Shown one piece after another: positions 24,886-33,931 of a stretch of 64,000 bases of DNA; within the stretch, counting starts at the first letter, position 1; each line of letters opens with the position of its first letter. A program made the translations under genes and the position numbers. The stretch comes from Clostridium sp. chh4-2 (lineage in GTDB: Bacteria > Bacillota > Clostridia > Lachnospirales > Lachnospiraceae), in assembly GCF_002899675.1 (NCBI RefSeq), contig NZ_PKUU01000010.1, positions 1 to 64,000 on the forward strand, read 5' to 3'. Below the pieces are notes generated by a model. That model had not been told where the DNA came from. It ran no database searches and saw nothing but the letters and a program-made list of their open reading frames with translations.

Positions 24886-25629
24886 ATGCTGAGATTTGAA
24901 AAGATCAACAAATATTTTGGAGAAAATGAAGTGCTGCGGTCTGTGGACCTGGAGGTACCTACCGGAAAGGTAGTAGTCATTTTAGGTCCTAGCGGATCAG
25001 GAAAGACCACGTTGCTGCGCTGCGCCAATTATCTGGAAGTTCCTACGGCCGGTATGGTATGCCTGGATGATATTTCGGTGGACAGCCGAAGCCACACAAA
25101 AAAGGAGATTTATAATCTGCGCCAGCACAGCACCATGGTTTTCCAGAATTATAATCTGTTTAAAAACATGACGGCAAAGCAGAATGTGATGGAAGGTCTG
25201 GTCACCGTGCAGAAGAAGAGCAGAAAGGAAGCCGTAGAGGCGGCAGAACACTTCCTGACTGAAGTTGGTCTGGAGGACCGGATGGATTTCTATCCGTCGC
25301 AGCTCTCAGGAGGCCAGCAGCAGCGGGTGGGAATCGCCAGGGCGCTGGCTCTAAATCCCAAAGTAATCCTTTTTGACGAGCCAACCGCGGCTTTGGACCC
25401 GGAGCTTGTGGGAGATGTGCTGAATGTAATGAAGAAGATAGCGCAGACGGGAATCACCATGCTGGTGGTTACACATGAGATGCAGTTTGCCAGAGAAGTG
25501 GCGGATAAAGTGGTGTTCATGGACAATGGCGTTGTGGTGGAGGAAGGGATACCCAGCCAGGTATTCGATTCCCCGGAAACGGAACGGGCCAGACAGTTCC
25601 TGAAACGGGTAACAAAAGGAGTTGCATGA
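24886..25629 (+). CDS. Amino-acid ABC transporter ATP-binding protein
   Basis: 247 residues. Walker A GPSGSGKTT (about 33-41), Q-loop, signature LSGGQQQRVGIARAL, Walker B VILFDEPTAALDPE, switch His in VVTHEM. Closest to GlnQ/HisP type polar amino-acid importers. The stop overlaps the start of the dehydrogenase gene. Confidence 0.96.
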   Translation: MLRFEKINKYFGENEVLRSVDLEVPTGKVVVILGPSGSGKTTLLRCANYLEVPTAGMVCLDDISVDSRSHTKKEIYNLRQHSTMVFQNYNLFKNMTAKQNVMEGLVTVQKKSRKEAVEAAEHFLTEVGLEDRMDFYPSQLSGGQQQRVGIARALALNPKVILFDEPTAALDPELVGDVLNVMKKIAQTGITMLVVTHEMQFAREVADKVVFMDNGVVVEEGIPSQVFDSPETERARQFLKRVTKGVA

Positions 25630-26612
25630 TGAGGGTGGCGGTTTTTAACTGCAGGGAAGATGAAAAGGAATTTTTCACACAATATGCACCTCAATATGGA
25701 GCAGAGGTTGTGGATATTCCTCAGTGCCCCACTGCGGAGAATACAGGACTTACTTATGGATGTGACTGTGTTAATATTACATCCGATGCGCCTGTTACGG
25801 CGGAAATGATTGACCGCTATGTGGCGGGCGGCGTGAAATACCTGGTGACACGAACGATTGGCAGGGAGCACATTGATACTGAATATGCTGCCAAGGCGGG
25901 TCTGGGAGTGGGATCTATTACTTACAGCCCCGACAGCGTGGCGGATTATACGATCATGCTGATTCTGATGGTGCTGCGGAACGTGAAGACAATTATGAAG
26001 CGCAGTGAAGGCGGAGATTTCAGCCTGACGGCCGTGCGGGGGCGTCAGCTGGGGAATCTTACAGTGGGTCTTTTGGGTACCGGAAACATCGGAGCCGTTA
26101 CGGCAAAGCACCTGAGCGGATTCGGATGCCGGATTTTTGCCCATACGCGTCACCCCTCCCCTGAACTGAAAGGAATCCTGACTTACGTGGACTTTGACAC
26201 CCTGCTGGCCCAGAGTGATATTTTGTCTCTTCATGTGCCGGCAGACTCGTCCACATTTCACATAGTAGACCGGGAAGCCATTGGGAAAATGAAAGCGGGA
26301 GCGGTTCTTATCAATACGGCCAGGGGAACTCTGGTGGATACGGATGCTCTGATTGACGGGCTGGAAAGCGGCAGGATAGGGGGCGCCGGACTGGACGTGG
26401 TGGAAAATGACCGGGAGATCTTTTACCGGGACCAGAAACAGAAAATTATCCCCAACCGTCAGATGGCGGTATTAAACGCCATGCCAAACGTAATTCTTCT
26501 GCCGCATACAGCCTTTTATACGGATCAGGCAGTTAAGGATATGGTAAAACGCTCCCTGCAGAACTGCTGTGAATATCTGGACACCTGCAAGGAGAAAGAA
26601 AAAACTGCTTAA
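25629..26612 (+). CDS. D-2-hydroxyacid dehydrogenase (VanH/LdhA-like)
   Basis: About 327 residues. NAD-binding GTGNIG near residue 155, INTARG with the catalytic Arg, an acidic residue in the DVVEND region, and catalytic His in LLPHTAF. The family reduces 2-oxo acids to D-2-hydroxy acids with NADH. Placed after an aminotransferase, it could reduce the oxo acid formed from the imported amino acid, a reductive branch that re-oxidises NADH as in Stickland metabolism. ATG at 25626 is also in frame; 25629 has the better spacing (7 bases) to AAAGGAG. The substrate side chain is not predictable. Confidence 0.92.
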   Translation: MRVAVFNCREDEKEFFTQYAPQYGAEVVDIPQCPTAENTGLTYGCDCVNITSDAPVTAEMIDRYVAGGVKYLVTRTIGREHIDTEYAAKAGLGVGSITYSPDSVADYTIMLILMVLRNVKTIMKRSEGGDFSLTAVRGRQLGNLTVGLLGTGNIGAVTAKHLSGFGCRIFAHTRHPSPELKGILTYVDFDTLLAQSDILSLHVPADSSTFHIVDREAIGKMKAGAVLINTARGTLVDTDALIDGLESGRIGGAGLDVVENDREIFYRDQKQKIIPNRQMAVLNAMPNVILLPHTAFYTDQAVKDMVKRSLQNCCEYLDTCKEKEKTA

Positions 26613-26626
26613 CGGGGAGGCAATTA

Positions 26627-27883
26627 ATGGATATTTTAAAAGAAGCAGGCAAGAGGTTTGAATATATGACCGGGGTCAGGAGACATCTTCATGAAAACCC
26701 GGAACTGTCAGGCCAGGAGACCAATACCCTGGAATATATACGCGGGGAACTGATGCGTATGGGCATTCCATATACCGATGTGGATAATGGCGGAATACTG
26801 GGGTTTATAGAGGGAAAACAGCCCGGAAAAACCGTACTGCTGCGAGCTGATATGGATGCCCTGCCCATAGCAGAAAATCCGCAGAATCTGGCGGGACCCA
26901 AGGTGTGCGTGTCTCATGTGCCCGGCGTCTCACACGCCTGCGGCCATGACTGCCATACCGCCATGCTGCTGGCGGAGGCGGATATTTTAAATTCCCATAG
27001 GGAAGAGTTTTTCGGGTGTGTCATCCTGTGTTTCGAGCAGGGAGAGGAAGGCACTGGAAATATGAAATATATCCTCCAATACCTCGAAGAAACTAATCCT
27101 ACCCGGATTGACGGCTGCTATGGCGCCCATGTACGGTGGGATATGGATACCGGGACCATTTCCGCAGAACCGGGGCCGGTGATGGCTGGAGCGTATGGAT
27201 TTGAAGTGCGCGTCATAGGAGTGGGAGGGCACGGTTCAAGGCCGGATCTGGCCGTCAGTCCCATTGGCTGTTTTCATGCCATATACGGAGCGCTGGAATC
27301 CCTGCGTATGCGGGAGGTCAGCCCTTATGCGGGACTTTCCTTTTCCATTGGGAAACTGATCAGCGGAAATGTGATGAATGTGATTCCTGAGGATCTTGTG
27401 TTTGCGGGAACAATCCGCACTTTTCAGGTAGAGGAGGCGGGTGAGACATTTATTCGGGAATTCAAACGGATACTGGAGTGTGAGACGGAACTTTACCATT
27501 GCCGTTATGAGATCATCCGGCTGAACAAGCCGCTGTATGAAGTCTATAATAACGAAGACTGCAGCCGCATTGCAAAGCGTGCGGTGAAACGCTGTCTGGG
27601 AGAAGAGCCGCTAGTCCGTGCTCAGCCCTGGATGGCATCAGAGAGTATGAATATGCTGCTGAAACTGTATCCGGGTGTGCTGGCCTTTGTAGGCATCCGC
27701 AATGAGAAGCTGGGCTCAGGGGCCAATCACCATACTCCGGAGTTTGATGTGGATGAGCGTGGATTAATCAGCGGAACCGCGGCGGCAGCGGCATTTGCCA
27801 TAGAATTTTTGGAAAATAGGGAGCCGGTCCGTTTCAGGCGGGATATTATTTCGCTGGAGGACCTGGTGAACCGCAGTATCTGA
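26627..27883 (+). CDS. M20 family amidohydrolase (N-acyl amino acid deacylase type)
   Basis: 418 residues, M20D metallopeptidase. Metal ligands are visible in ADMDALP, HACGHDCHTAML and EQGEEGTGN, with another His in GAHVRWDM and a late one in NHHTPEFDVDE. A central dimerisation domain is expected at about 190-300. These enzymes cleave N-acetyl or N-acyl amino acids, or open amide bonds of small conjugates. In this operon it may release the free amino acid for the aminotransferase. AACGGGGAGG is upstream, 14 bases after the dehydrogenase stop. Confidence 0.92.
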   Translation: MDILKEAGKRFEYMTGVRRHLHENPELSGQETNTLEYIRGELMRMGIPYTDVDNGGILGFIEGKQPGKTVLLRADMDALPIAENPQNLAGPKVCVSHVPGVSHACGHDCHTAMLLAEADILNSHREEFFGCVILCFEQGEEGTGNMKYILQYLEETNPTRIDGCYGAHVRWDMDTGTISAEPGPVMAGAYGFEVRVIGVGGHGSRPDLAVSPIGCFHAIYGALESLRMREVSPYAGLSFSIGKLISGNVMNVIPEDLVFAGTIRTFQVEEAGETFIREFKRILECETELYHCRYEIIRLNKPLYEVYNNEDCSRIAKRAVKRCLGEEPLVRAQPWMASESMNMLLKLYPGVLAFVGIRNEKLGSGANHHTPEFDVDERGLISGTAAAAAFAIEFLENREPVRFRRDIISLEDLVNRSI

Positions 27884-27933
27884 TAAAGTCCGGACAGTCC
27901 GGGTTTTAATATATGAAAAAGGAGAGTGCGATT

Positions 27934-28866
27934 ATGAAAAAAAATGTGAAGAGATGGGCGGCAGCCCTGTGTGCATGTGGAATGGTGCTGGCGCTTTCGG
28001 CTTGCGGCAAGGCGGAGGCGGCCGGGGATACGGCGCCTCAGACAACGGCGGAAGCCGGAAAAACCACGGAAGCTGAGAAAACCACTGCTGCGGATTCTTC
28101 TGTAGCGGGCGAAGCTGCATCAGAGAGCACCCAGCCGACGGGTGAAAAGCAGAAGATTATCCTTGGCTCTACCGGTGTACTGGCCAAATGGACCCAGACG
28201 GCAGAGGGCAGCAAGGAAAACGGCGGTCTGGAAGGATACGACATAGATGTATGGAATGAAATTGCAAAGCGCGGCAACTTTGAATTGGAGTGGAAGGTAG
28301 CGGAATTCCAGGCCTTGTTCGGTATGTTGGACAATGGCGATATTACCACCATTGCCAATGAGGTGACAACTAATCCGGAACGGTTGGAAAAATATGATTT
28401 TACCGACACATATGCCTATGACGGTTATGTATTTGTGGTAAAAAAGGGAACGGCTCCTGACAGTTTGGATTGGTTTAAGGGCAAGAAAATCTGTGTGGAA
28501 GCGGCAACCAATCCCAGACTTGTGCTGGAGGATATGAATGAGGAAAAGGCTATGGGAATGGAGATCGGATATCTGGACACTCAGAGCGTACTGCTTCCGG
28601 CCGTGGACAACGGAACCTATGACGGAGCCTTTATGATTAAGACGGCGGCTCAGATCGGAATTGACGATCTGGGAATGGATCTGGAGCAGTTTGACCCACA
28701 GTATAAGGTGCTGCCCATCTGTTATCCGCTGACGAAAACAGAGGATAACAAGCAGCTTATGAAAACAATTAACAGCATCATAAAGGACATGAAAGAGGAT
28801 GGAACCCTTGCAGAACTATCCGTCAAGTGGTTCGGCCAGGATGTGACCCAGGAGCCTGCAAAGTAA
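27934..28866 (+). CDS. Amino-acid ABC transporter substrate-binding lipoprotein
   Basis: 310 residues from ATG 27934, which has GGAGAG 7 bases upstream (the ATG at 27913 does not). Signal peptide with lipobox LSACGK, a Thr/Glu/Ala-rich linker to about residue 75, then a family 3 solute-binding domain (GYDIDVWNEIAKRG; FTDTYAYDGYVFVVKKG). It delivers a polar amino acid to the permease/ATPase of this operon. Last gene before a strong terminator. Confidence 0.93.
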   Translation: MKKNVKRWAAALCACGMVLALSACGKAEAAGDTAPQTTAEAGKTTEAEKTTAADSSVAGEAASESTQPTGEKQKIILGSTGVLAKWTQTAEGSKENGGLEGYDIDVWNEIAKRGNFELEWKVAEFQALFGMLDNGDITTIANEVTTNPERLEKYDFTDTYAYDGYVFVVKKGTAPDSLDWFKGKKICVEAATNPRLVLEDMNEEKAMGMEIGYLDTQSVLLPAVDNGTYDGAFMIKTAAQIGIDDLGMDLEQFDPQYKVLPICYPLTKTEDNKQLMKTINSIIKDMKEDGTLAELSVKWFGQDVTQEPAK

Positions 28867-28886
28867 GCAGGGGATCACAAGATAGA

Positions 28887-28935
28887 TTTAACACCAGAAG
28901 CCCCGGGGCAGCTAACCGGGGCTTCTGGTGTTAAA
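28887..28935 (+). terminator. Very strong hairpin ending the amino-acid operon
   Basis: A 20-bp perfect stem (28887-28906 with 28916-28935) and a 9-nt loop, 20 bases after the stop. It can act on both strands and also serves the converging minus-strand operon. Confidence 0.85.
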
Positions 28936-29041
28936 TTATAGTTTTTCCTTCTTCTTTCAATCCATCCTGGTATTTCCCGGGAGATATTCCGCAGTCTTTT
29001 TTAAAAACCCGGATAATATAACAATATGTATTTTTAGAGGT
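28931..29041 (-). pseudogene. 3' remnant of an AraC-family regulator
   Basis: In one minus-strand frame, open from the stop at 29048-29050 to TAA at 28931-28933, the last 30 codons read IIRVFKKDCGISPGKYQDG plus a charged tail. This is the typical end of an AraC/XylS helix-turn-helix protein (F-I-R-x-F-K-K...G-x-S-P-x-x-Y). No start codon, ribosome site or upstream helix remains. It is a degraded 3' fragment just behind the MBL gene, probably left by a deletion. Confidence 0.7.
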
Positions 29042-29042
29042 T

Positions 29043-29894
29043 TTAATTCACATTAGGATATTTATCAGGATAATAACTCTTGACGCAGTCTGCCCGGTCG
29101 ATCAGAATATCATGCCAGGCGTAAGGCGCTATAAATACACGGTAATCGTTTGAATCTTCCGGTATGTTTGGTTCAATATTGCCATGGTTTAGATGGCTTG
29201 CTAAGGCGATGTCCACATGGCGGTCTGCCAGTTCATAGCAGTCTTTGATAAAGATATGGGCCAAATCTTCAGAGTAGTTATTGCGGGCCAGCGCTTCCGG
29301 CTTCATGGTGGGGGCGCCCAGGCCGCCGTGCATCGCTACATGAAAGGTTTCGCCGGTTTCATCGTCCGTATCATCGAAAAAGAATGCGGTACAGCCCGGC
29401 GTATGGCCTGGAACGAGTTTTGTTTCGATACGGAAGCGTCCAAGCTGAATGGGTTCATTATCATTGTAGAATGCATCTACCTGGTAAGGAAGGGTCCGCA
29501 TTGGTTTGGTATCATCCTTATGGATTTGGTGCTGTTCTTCATCCTCTTTTGATAGATAGACCTTTGCGCCTGTCATCTCTTTTAAGAGTCTGACCCCGTT
29601 GGTATGGTCGCCGTGGAAATGTCCCAGCAGAATCATTTTTATATCCTTAGGATTGAATCCCAGGCTCCAGATGGCGTTGATTACCAGATGAAGATATTGT
29701 TCCATTCCTGTATCCAGCAATATCAGGCCTTCGCCTGAATCTAACAGATGAACACTGACATCGTCATTGCAGCCGATGCTCCAGACATGGGGAGCCACGC
29801 GGAACGGTTTTACCGTATGTTCCCAGATTTTATCAATCTCTTTCAGGGCGCGATTCTCTTTTACCGGCGCGTAAAAAAATCTTTTTTCTTCCAT
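29043..29894 (-). CDS. Metallo-beta-lactamase-fold hydrolase
   Basis: 283 residues, MBL superfamily. The metal motif LGHFHGDHTNG (HxHxDH) lies near residues 92-102; further ligands are in VPGHTPGC and in the HLNHG region near the C-terminus. Subclass B3-like architecture, but lactonase or thioesterase activity is equally possible. No signal peptide, so a cytoplasmic metabolic hydrolase is more likely than a beta-lactamase. It follows the enolase-superfamily gene by 49 bases on the same strand and belongs to the interrupted catabolic operon. Confidence 0.88.
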   Translation of the reverse strand: MEEKRFFYAPVKENRALKEIDKIWEHTVKPFRVAPHVWSIGCNDDVSVHLLDSGEGLILLDTGMEQYLHLVINAIWSLGFNPKDIKMILLGHFHGDHTNGVRLLKEMTGAKVYLSKEDEEQHQIHKDDTKPMRTLPYQVDAFYNDNEPIQLGRFRIETKLVPGHTPGCTAFFFDDTDDETGETFHVAMHGGLGAPTMKPEALARNNYSEDLAHIFIKDCYELADRHVDIALASHLNHGNIEPNIPEDSNDYRVFIAPYAWHDILIDRADCVKSYYPDKYPNVN

Positions 29895-29943
29895 GTTAAT
29901 TCCTCCTTAAATTAAAGTTCATAATTGGTCAGTATCCTTACAA

Positions 29944-31122
29944 TTAACGGTAAAAATACTGGATTCCGGCCAGACAGCCGTCTTTTTCAAGCTTTTCAAA
30001 ATTAACCCGTACCGGGATGCCGGGAATATCGGGAAGGTACATTCTGCCGTCCCTGAGATCGCTGTGGACGGAGTAATAATCTTCAACGTAATCCTGGTTC
30101 GGTTTATGGAATTCGATCAATTCCCCTTCTTTCATAAGCGTTCCTACCAATACGCCGGGCAGATATCCCTGGCCGCTGGTGATCCGGCATCCCTGGCTGC
30201 GGCCGTATTCCATAACTCGGAGAGATTCTGCCAGTGTATAGAGAAATGGTACGGGCTGAAGCACCTTTACGCCTGAACGGATGTAGGATTTGAAGGTATC
30301 GAAAGATTTGGCGGATTCGCCCATGGCAATGGGGACTTCGATATTTTCTGCCTTCATCATGTTCGCAAATGTTTTAATTTCCTCCATTTCCTGTGCCTGA
30401 ATGGGTTCCTCATACCATTCGATTCCATACGGATGGGCGGCCCGTACAAACCGCATGCAGGTTTCGGCGTCCCAGGACTGATTGCCATCCACAGCTATCT
30501 TAAAATCATCGCCAAGCGTTTTACGGGCCAGCTCCATTCTGCGCACATCCCGTTCCACATCCCCGATCCCGATCTTAAATTTTGTGCCGCGAAAGCCGGC
30601 TTCTTTAATAGACAGCAATTCTTCTGCCAGCTCCTGGTCAGAACGCAGTACAGATCCGCCGCCTTTGTATACATCACACCAGTCTCTTGATGCTCCCAGC
30701 ATCCGGTGGAGCGGAATTTCATGCTTTTTGGCGATTAAATCATAGATCAGCATTTCCGTCTGATACATGGCGCCGAAAAACTGTGCTCCGGCCCGCTCTT
30801 TCCAATAGAAAAGCTTTCTCCATTCCAGATTTGTCCTGGGCGTTTCATCCTGCAGCATCATGGGTATGAATATCTGCCAGACGGCAGGGGAGACAAGACC
30901 TTCCCCGCAGTTTCCGTCTTCATCGTAAATCTTCATCCAATTGGGAAATGCCCAGTCGCGGCTGACTTTCCCGGTTCCGTCTTTCCAGACCTTTTCTCTG
31001 GGTTTTCTGTTGAAGCTGTATAAAACTGCTTTGTTAATCTTGATCTTGTCGGGAAATGCCAGATCCTCGTTTATTTTCATTGAAATAGTTTGTTCGATTG
31101 TACCGTCAATTTTATAAATCAT
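29944..31122 (-). CDS. Enolase-superfamily (mandelate racemase/muconate cycloisomerase-like) enzyme
   Basis: 392 residues. N-terminal capping domain plus a beta-barrel with TKFKIG (Lys), AVDGNQSW (Asp metal ligand), WYEEPI (Glu metal ligand) and AMGES (third acid). These match the enolase superfamily; dehydration of a sugar acid or racemisation/cycloisomerisation are the usual reactions. The late His-Asp dyad of mandelate racemase is not evident, so subgroup assignment is open. AAAGGAACC is upstream. Originally it followed the SLC13-type permease whose 3' end lies 64 bases upstream. Confidence 0.88.
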   Translation of the reverse strand: MIYKIDGTIEQTISMKINEDLAFPDKIKINKAVLYSFNRKPREKVWKDGTGKVSRDWAFPNWMKIYDEDGNCGEGLVSPAVWQIFIPMMLQDETPRTNLEWRKLFYWKERAGAQFFGAMYQTEMLIYDLIAKKHEIPLHRMLGASRDWCDVYKGGGSVLRSDQELAEELLSIKEAGFRGTKFKIGIGDVERDVRRMELARKTLGDDFKIAVDGNQSWDAETCMRFVRAAHPYGIEWYEEPIQAQEMEEIKTFANMMKAENIEVPIAMGESAKSFDTFKSYIRSGVKVLQPVPFLYTLAESLRVMEYGRSQGCRITSGQGYLPGVLVGTLMKEGELIEFHKPNQDYVEDYYSVHSDLRDGRMYLPDIPGIPVRVNFEKLEKDGCLAGIQYFYR

Positions 31123-31185
31123 ATACAGCGGTTCCTTTCTGATTATTTTTGATGATTACAGCTCTTTTTCAGTTCCGGGTTCATT

Positions 31186-31332
31186 TTACAGCGGAAACAT
31201 AAATGGAATCCAGATCATGAATACAATGAGGTAGATCAGCCAGCAGAAAAGGCCGCCGAGCCAGTACTGTTTTGTGTTGTATTTACCGTGTTCATAACCA
31301 AGAACCGTTACCGTTGAGGCCATCGGGGTGCA
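31186..31332 (-). pseudogene. C-terminal fragment of the split SLC13-type permease
   Basis: The minus-strand frame reads CTPMASTVTVLGYEHGKY, then a hydrophobic segment (WLGGLFCWLIYLIVFMIWIP) and a stop. It is the C-terminal membrane end of the transporter whose N-terminal part is at 56868-57998. The codons on this side continue exactly the frame of the other side across GTGCA (TGC AC|C). Upstream of the join the open frame continues into the mobile element and is not part of the gene. Confidence 0.88.
31328..31332. repeat. Left junction core repeat GTGCA (attachment site)
   Basis: GTGCA occurs at the left (31328-31332) and right (56863-56867) edges of the inserted element. Keeping one copy rebuilds the permease gene in frame. 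Short cores like this are typical of large serine recombinases. Confidence 0.75.
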
Positions 31333-31400
31333 CATGGCGCAGTAGAGCCGTTTATTTATGCACAACATTAGCTTTTGTTTTGCGGTGAGTAGAAAGCCCG

Positions 31401-33083
31401 TCATATCGCCTTGCTCTCAATCACCGTAATGATGTTGTGGTTGTTCTCGATGTAATCAATAATTCGCTGGTACTCGTCGGCAAAATTGAAGTCAACCGTT
31501 ATTTCCCCGTTCTCATGCACCCAAACCGCTTTGATAAGTTCAACTACAATTCCCCGGTTTAGGCTCTGAATGTTTTTGTATTTCAGAAAGGCGGTTAGAT
31601 ACGGGTCGTCGGCTCCGATACCGTCAGCCATGATTTGCATTTCCTCTTTCAGATAAGAGATATTCGCTTCAAGCTGCTGTATCTGTTCTGCAATCTTGCC
31701 TTTCAAGCGACGGTATTCCTCTTTTGTGATTTCGCCGCTTTTCCAATCGAGGTACAAGCTGTCGGAAGCGTCATTGTACTGTTTTAGTTGCTTTTCTGCC
31801 TGTTTCAATGAATAGGATAACCGTTTGTTTTCCCTATTGATTACAGGCGCGTTGTTGATACGTTCAATTTCTTCTGCAAGCTGATCTACAAGGGCAATTT
31901 GCATTTGCAAAGCTGCCAAAACCGCGTTTTCCAATTTATCCTGCCGGATAGAATGTTTGCTGCAAATCTTTTTGTCTGTGTAGCTGCGGCAAGAATAGTA
32001 GGCAATATTGCGGGCGGTTTTTCGCCGCATGGCTTTTTGACAGTCTGCACAACGGACAAAGCCGGACATTAAATAGACTTCCTGTTTGCCCGGTGCCGTT
32101 CTTGTATCGCGCTTATGTAGGGCTTGCGCTTTCTCAAATGTTTCTCGGTCAATGATCGCTTCGTGTGTGTTGGGGACGACAAACCATTCATCTTCCGGGA
32201 CGCTGATCTGCTTGTGTACTTTGTAGCTGATAACGCGGTGTCTGCCCTGTACCATTACGCCCGTATAGATTTCGTTCTGCAATATCCTTGCAATCGTGCT
32301 GGCAGACCACAACCCGTCATTTTTGCCGGAATTAGGATTGTTGTACTTCAATCCTTTTTTCTTTTTGTAGGCTTCGGGGTTAGGCTCTCCCATTTGATTA
32401 AGCCTTTTGGCAATCCCCATTTTGCTGTACCCCTCATTCACAAACCAATGATAAATGCTTTTCACAACTTCCGCTGCTTCTTCATCTACCAATAGGCTGT
32501 TTTTGTCGTTCGGGTCTTTTTTATAACCATAGGTGGCAAATGCACCGATGAACTCGCCGCGCTCCCGTTTCATCTTGAAAGTTTTGCGGATTTCTTCGGA
32601 AGTGGTGGCGGCAAACTGTTCATTGAACATTCCCCTTATAGGTACTTCAAGCCCGCTTGCCGAATGGGGGTTAGCGTAGGTATCAATAAATGGCGTGCCT
32701 GTGCAAATAAACCTTGCGCCGTTAATCGGTATGAACTCCTCCAAAAACTTCTGCTGGTCGGCAAGGTTGCGGAAACCGCGTGCAAGGGATTTGATAATCA
32801 TGCAGTTTACTTCTTTACGGACAATGCAGCCCTCAAGCCGTTTGAAGTTTGGTCGCGCTGTGTCTGTGCCTGTCAATCCGTCGTCGGCAAACACGTCTAC
32901 AATGACAAAAGTACCCGGCTCAAAATAGCTGTCTACAAAGTCGCGGAGTATCTTTTCTTGATTGATAACACTCTCGCTTTCGTCCTCGTTATCGTCCTCT
33001 TTGGATAGTCGAATGTATAGCCCGATTTTCCAAAACGGCTCTGCGTAGCTGCGTGCCGTTTTGTCTTTGCGTATGCGGGGCAT
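31401..33083 (-). CDS. Large serine recombinase (integrase/excisionase)
   Basis: 560 residues. The N-terminal resolvase domain has the nucleophile Ser27 in LYIRLSKEDD and the conserved EKILRDFVD, SLARGFRN segments. A recombinase domain (about 165-290) and a zinc ribbon with CADCQ...YYSCRSYTDKKICSKH follow, then a coiled coil (about 400-480). Fits TndX/TnpX-like recombinases that integrate and excise clostridial elements. It lies 68 bases from the left edge of the element. It has its own promoter (33116-33144) and AAAGGAGG before the ATG. Confidence 0.95.
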   Translation of the reverse strand: MPRIRKDKTARSYAEPFWKIGLYIRLSKEDDNEDESESVINQEKILRDFVDSYFEPGTFVIVDVFADDGLTGTDTARPNFKRLEGCIVRKEVNCMIIKSLARGFRNLADQQKFLEEFIPINGARFICTGTPFIDTYANPHSASGLEVPIRGMFNEQFAATTSEEIRKTFKMKRERGEFIGAFATYGYKKDPNDKNSLLVDEEAAEVVKSIYHWFVNEGYSKMGIAKRLNQMGEPNPEAYKKKKGLKYNNPNSGKNDGLWSASTIARILQNEIYTGVMVQGRHRVISYKVHKQISVPEDEWFVVPNTHEAIIDRETFEKAQALHKRDTRTAPGKQEVYLMSGFVRCADCQKAMRRKTARNIAYYSCRSYTDKKICSKHSIRQDKLENAVLAALQMQIALVDQLAEEIERINNAPVINRENKRLSYSLKQAEKQLKQYNDASDSLYLDWKSGEITKEEYRRLKGKIAEQIQQLEANISYLKEEMQIMADGIGADDPYLTAFLKYKNIQSLNRGIVVELIKAVWVHENGEITVDFNFADEYQRIIDYIENNHNIITVIESKAI

Positions 33084-33115
33084 AATACCTCCTTTCCCCC
33101 TATAATTACGGGTCT

Positions 33116-33144
33116 ATTATACCATTTTAGCCCCATAATCACAA
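33116..33144 (-). promoter_or_regulatory. Promoter of the serine recombinase
   Basis: On the minus strand TTGTGA (33139-33144), 17 bases, TATAAT (33116-33121), 32 bases before the ATG. A GTAAAGACC-CCCCAAAGGG-like short stem lies just upstream. Confidence 0.7.
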
Positions 33145-33179
33145 GGTCTTTACCCTTTGGGGTAGGGAAAGTAGGCAAG

Positions 33180-33434
33180 TCATTTCAGACTTAAAAAGTA
33201 GTCGCACAATGATTGTTTCAATGTTTTATCCTCTGCCACAAACCGTATTTTTACGGGTGTGTCGCCGCAAAGAAAACAGTAAGGATTTACGATCTGCTCA
33301 AAGTAACTTTGCATTTTCTTTGCCGCTGGCAAAGAACTGTCGATATGGATATTCCGAATATCAACCAAAGTGCTACGGTCTACCTGTGTTATATCAACGC
33401 TTCTCATTTGTTGAAGCTGTACCTTGTTAATCAT
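33180..33434 (-). CDS. Small conserved ICE protein (DUF6870-like)
   Basis: 84 residues from ATG 33434, with GGGAGG 7 bases upstream. Contains VDITQVDRSTLVDI and NPYCFLCGDTPVKIRF with a CxxC pair. The layout (SVDI...VDIRD...NPYC..CG) is that of a small family found beside serine recombinases in such elements, which I recall as DUF6870. Function unknown; a role in recombination directionality is only a guess. Confidence 0.65.
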   Translation of the reverse strand: MINKVQLQQMRSVDITQVDRSTLVDIRNIHIDSSLPAAKKMQSYFEQIVNPYCFLCGDTPVKIRFVAEDKTLKQSLCDYFLSLK

Positions 33435-33931
33435 CTTCTTTCCCTCCCGGTATAGCGACATAATACAGAATATGCGCTCCGGCTTGTACGATATGAGAAA
33501 TAAGGCAGAAACGAACGGCTGTCAGCGGCAGCACCGCGGGAGTTTCACCCCTGCTCATTTAAGGCAGCTTTACCCAATGCCTGCGACGCTCTTAACGCTC
33601 GGACTATGGCTATAAAGGCGTTTCGTCCCGCCTATATGTCGTCGCCCACAAGCTGCTAAACCTGTTTTGCAGCGCGGTATTTCTCGCTCGGCTTTCCCTG
33701 TGTGAAAAGCTGTTCTGGCGTACCCGCTGTTCGGCTCGATATAAGCGGTATGTATTCGTTTGCCTGTTATACTGCGCCGCCGTTATCTTGCGGGCTTTCT
33801 TTATCAAGGAACAATAAGGCTTTGTCAGCCTGTAAAAGCATACCGTTTCCGATATGCTTTTACGGAACGACAAACAGCCCATAACGGGAAGCGTGGAAAG
33901 GGGTACACGCTCCCCGCATGGGCTTAAAGAG
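33435..33931. other. Non-coding stretch in the integration module
   Basis: About 490 GC-rich bases between the small gene and the HTH gene. No reading frame here has a ribosome site or recognisable protein features. An 11-bp perfect inverted repeat (33832-33842 with 33853-33863, GTAAAAGCATA) is the only clear structure; it could end the minus-strand sigma/HTH transcript, though it lacks a T run. Confidence 0.45.

Noticed and set aside
29043..29894. Beta-lactamase resistance gene
   Set aside because: No signal peptide and an operon position with an enolase-superfamily enzyme; the fold covers many metabolic hydrolases.
31186..31404. A separate 72-residue membrane protein
   Set aside because: Its upstream half is element sequence; the rest continues the permease at 56868. 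It is a gene fragment, not a gene.
33610..33882. A 90-codon minus-strand frame in the integration module gap
   Set aside because: No ribosome site and no recognisable protein pattern; treated as non-coding.
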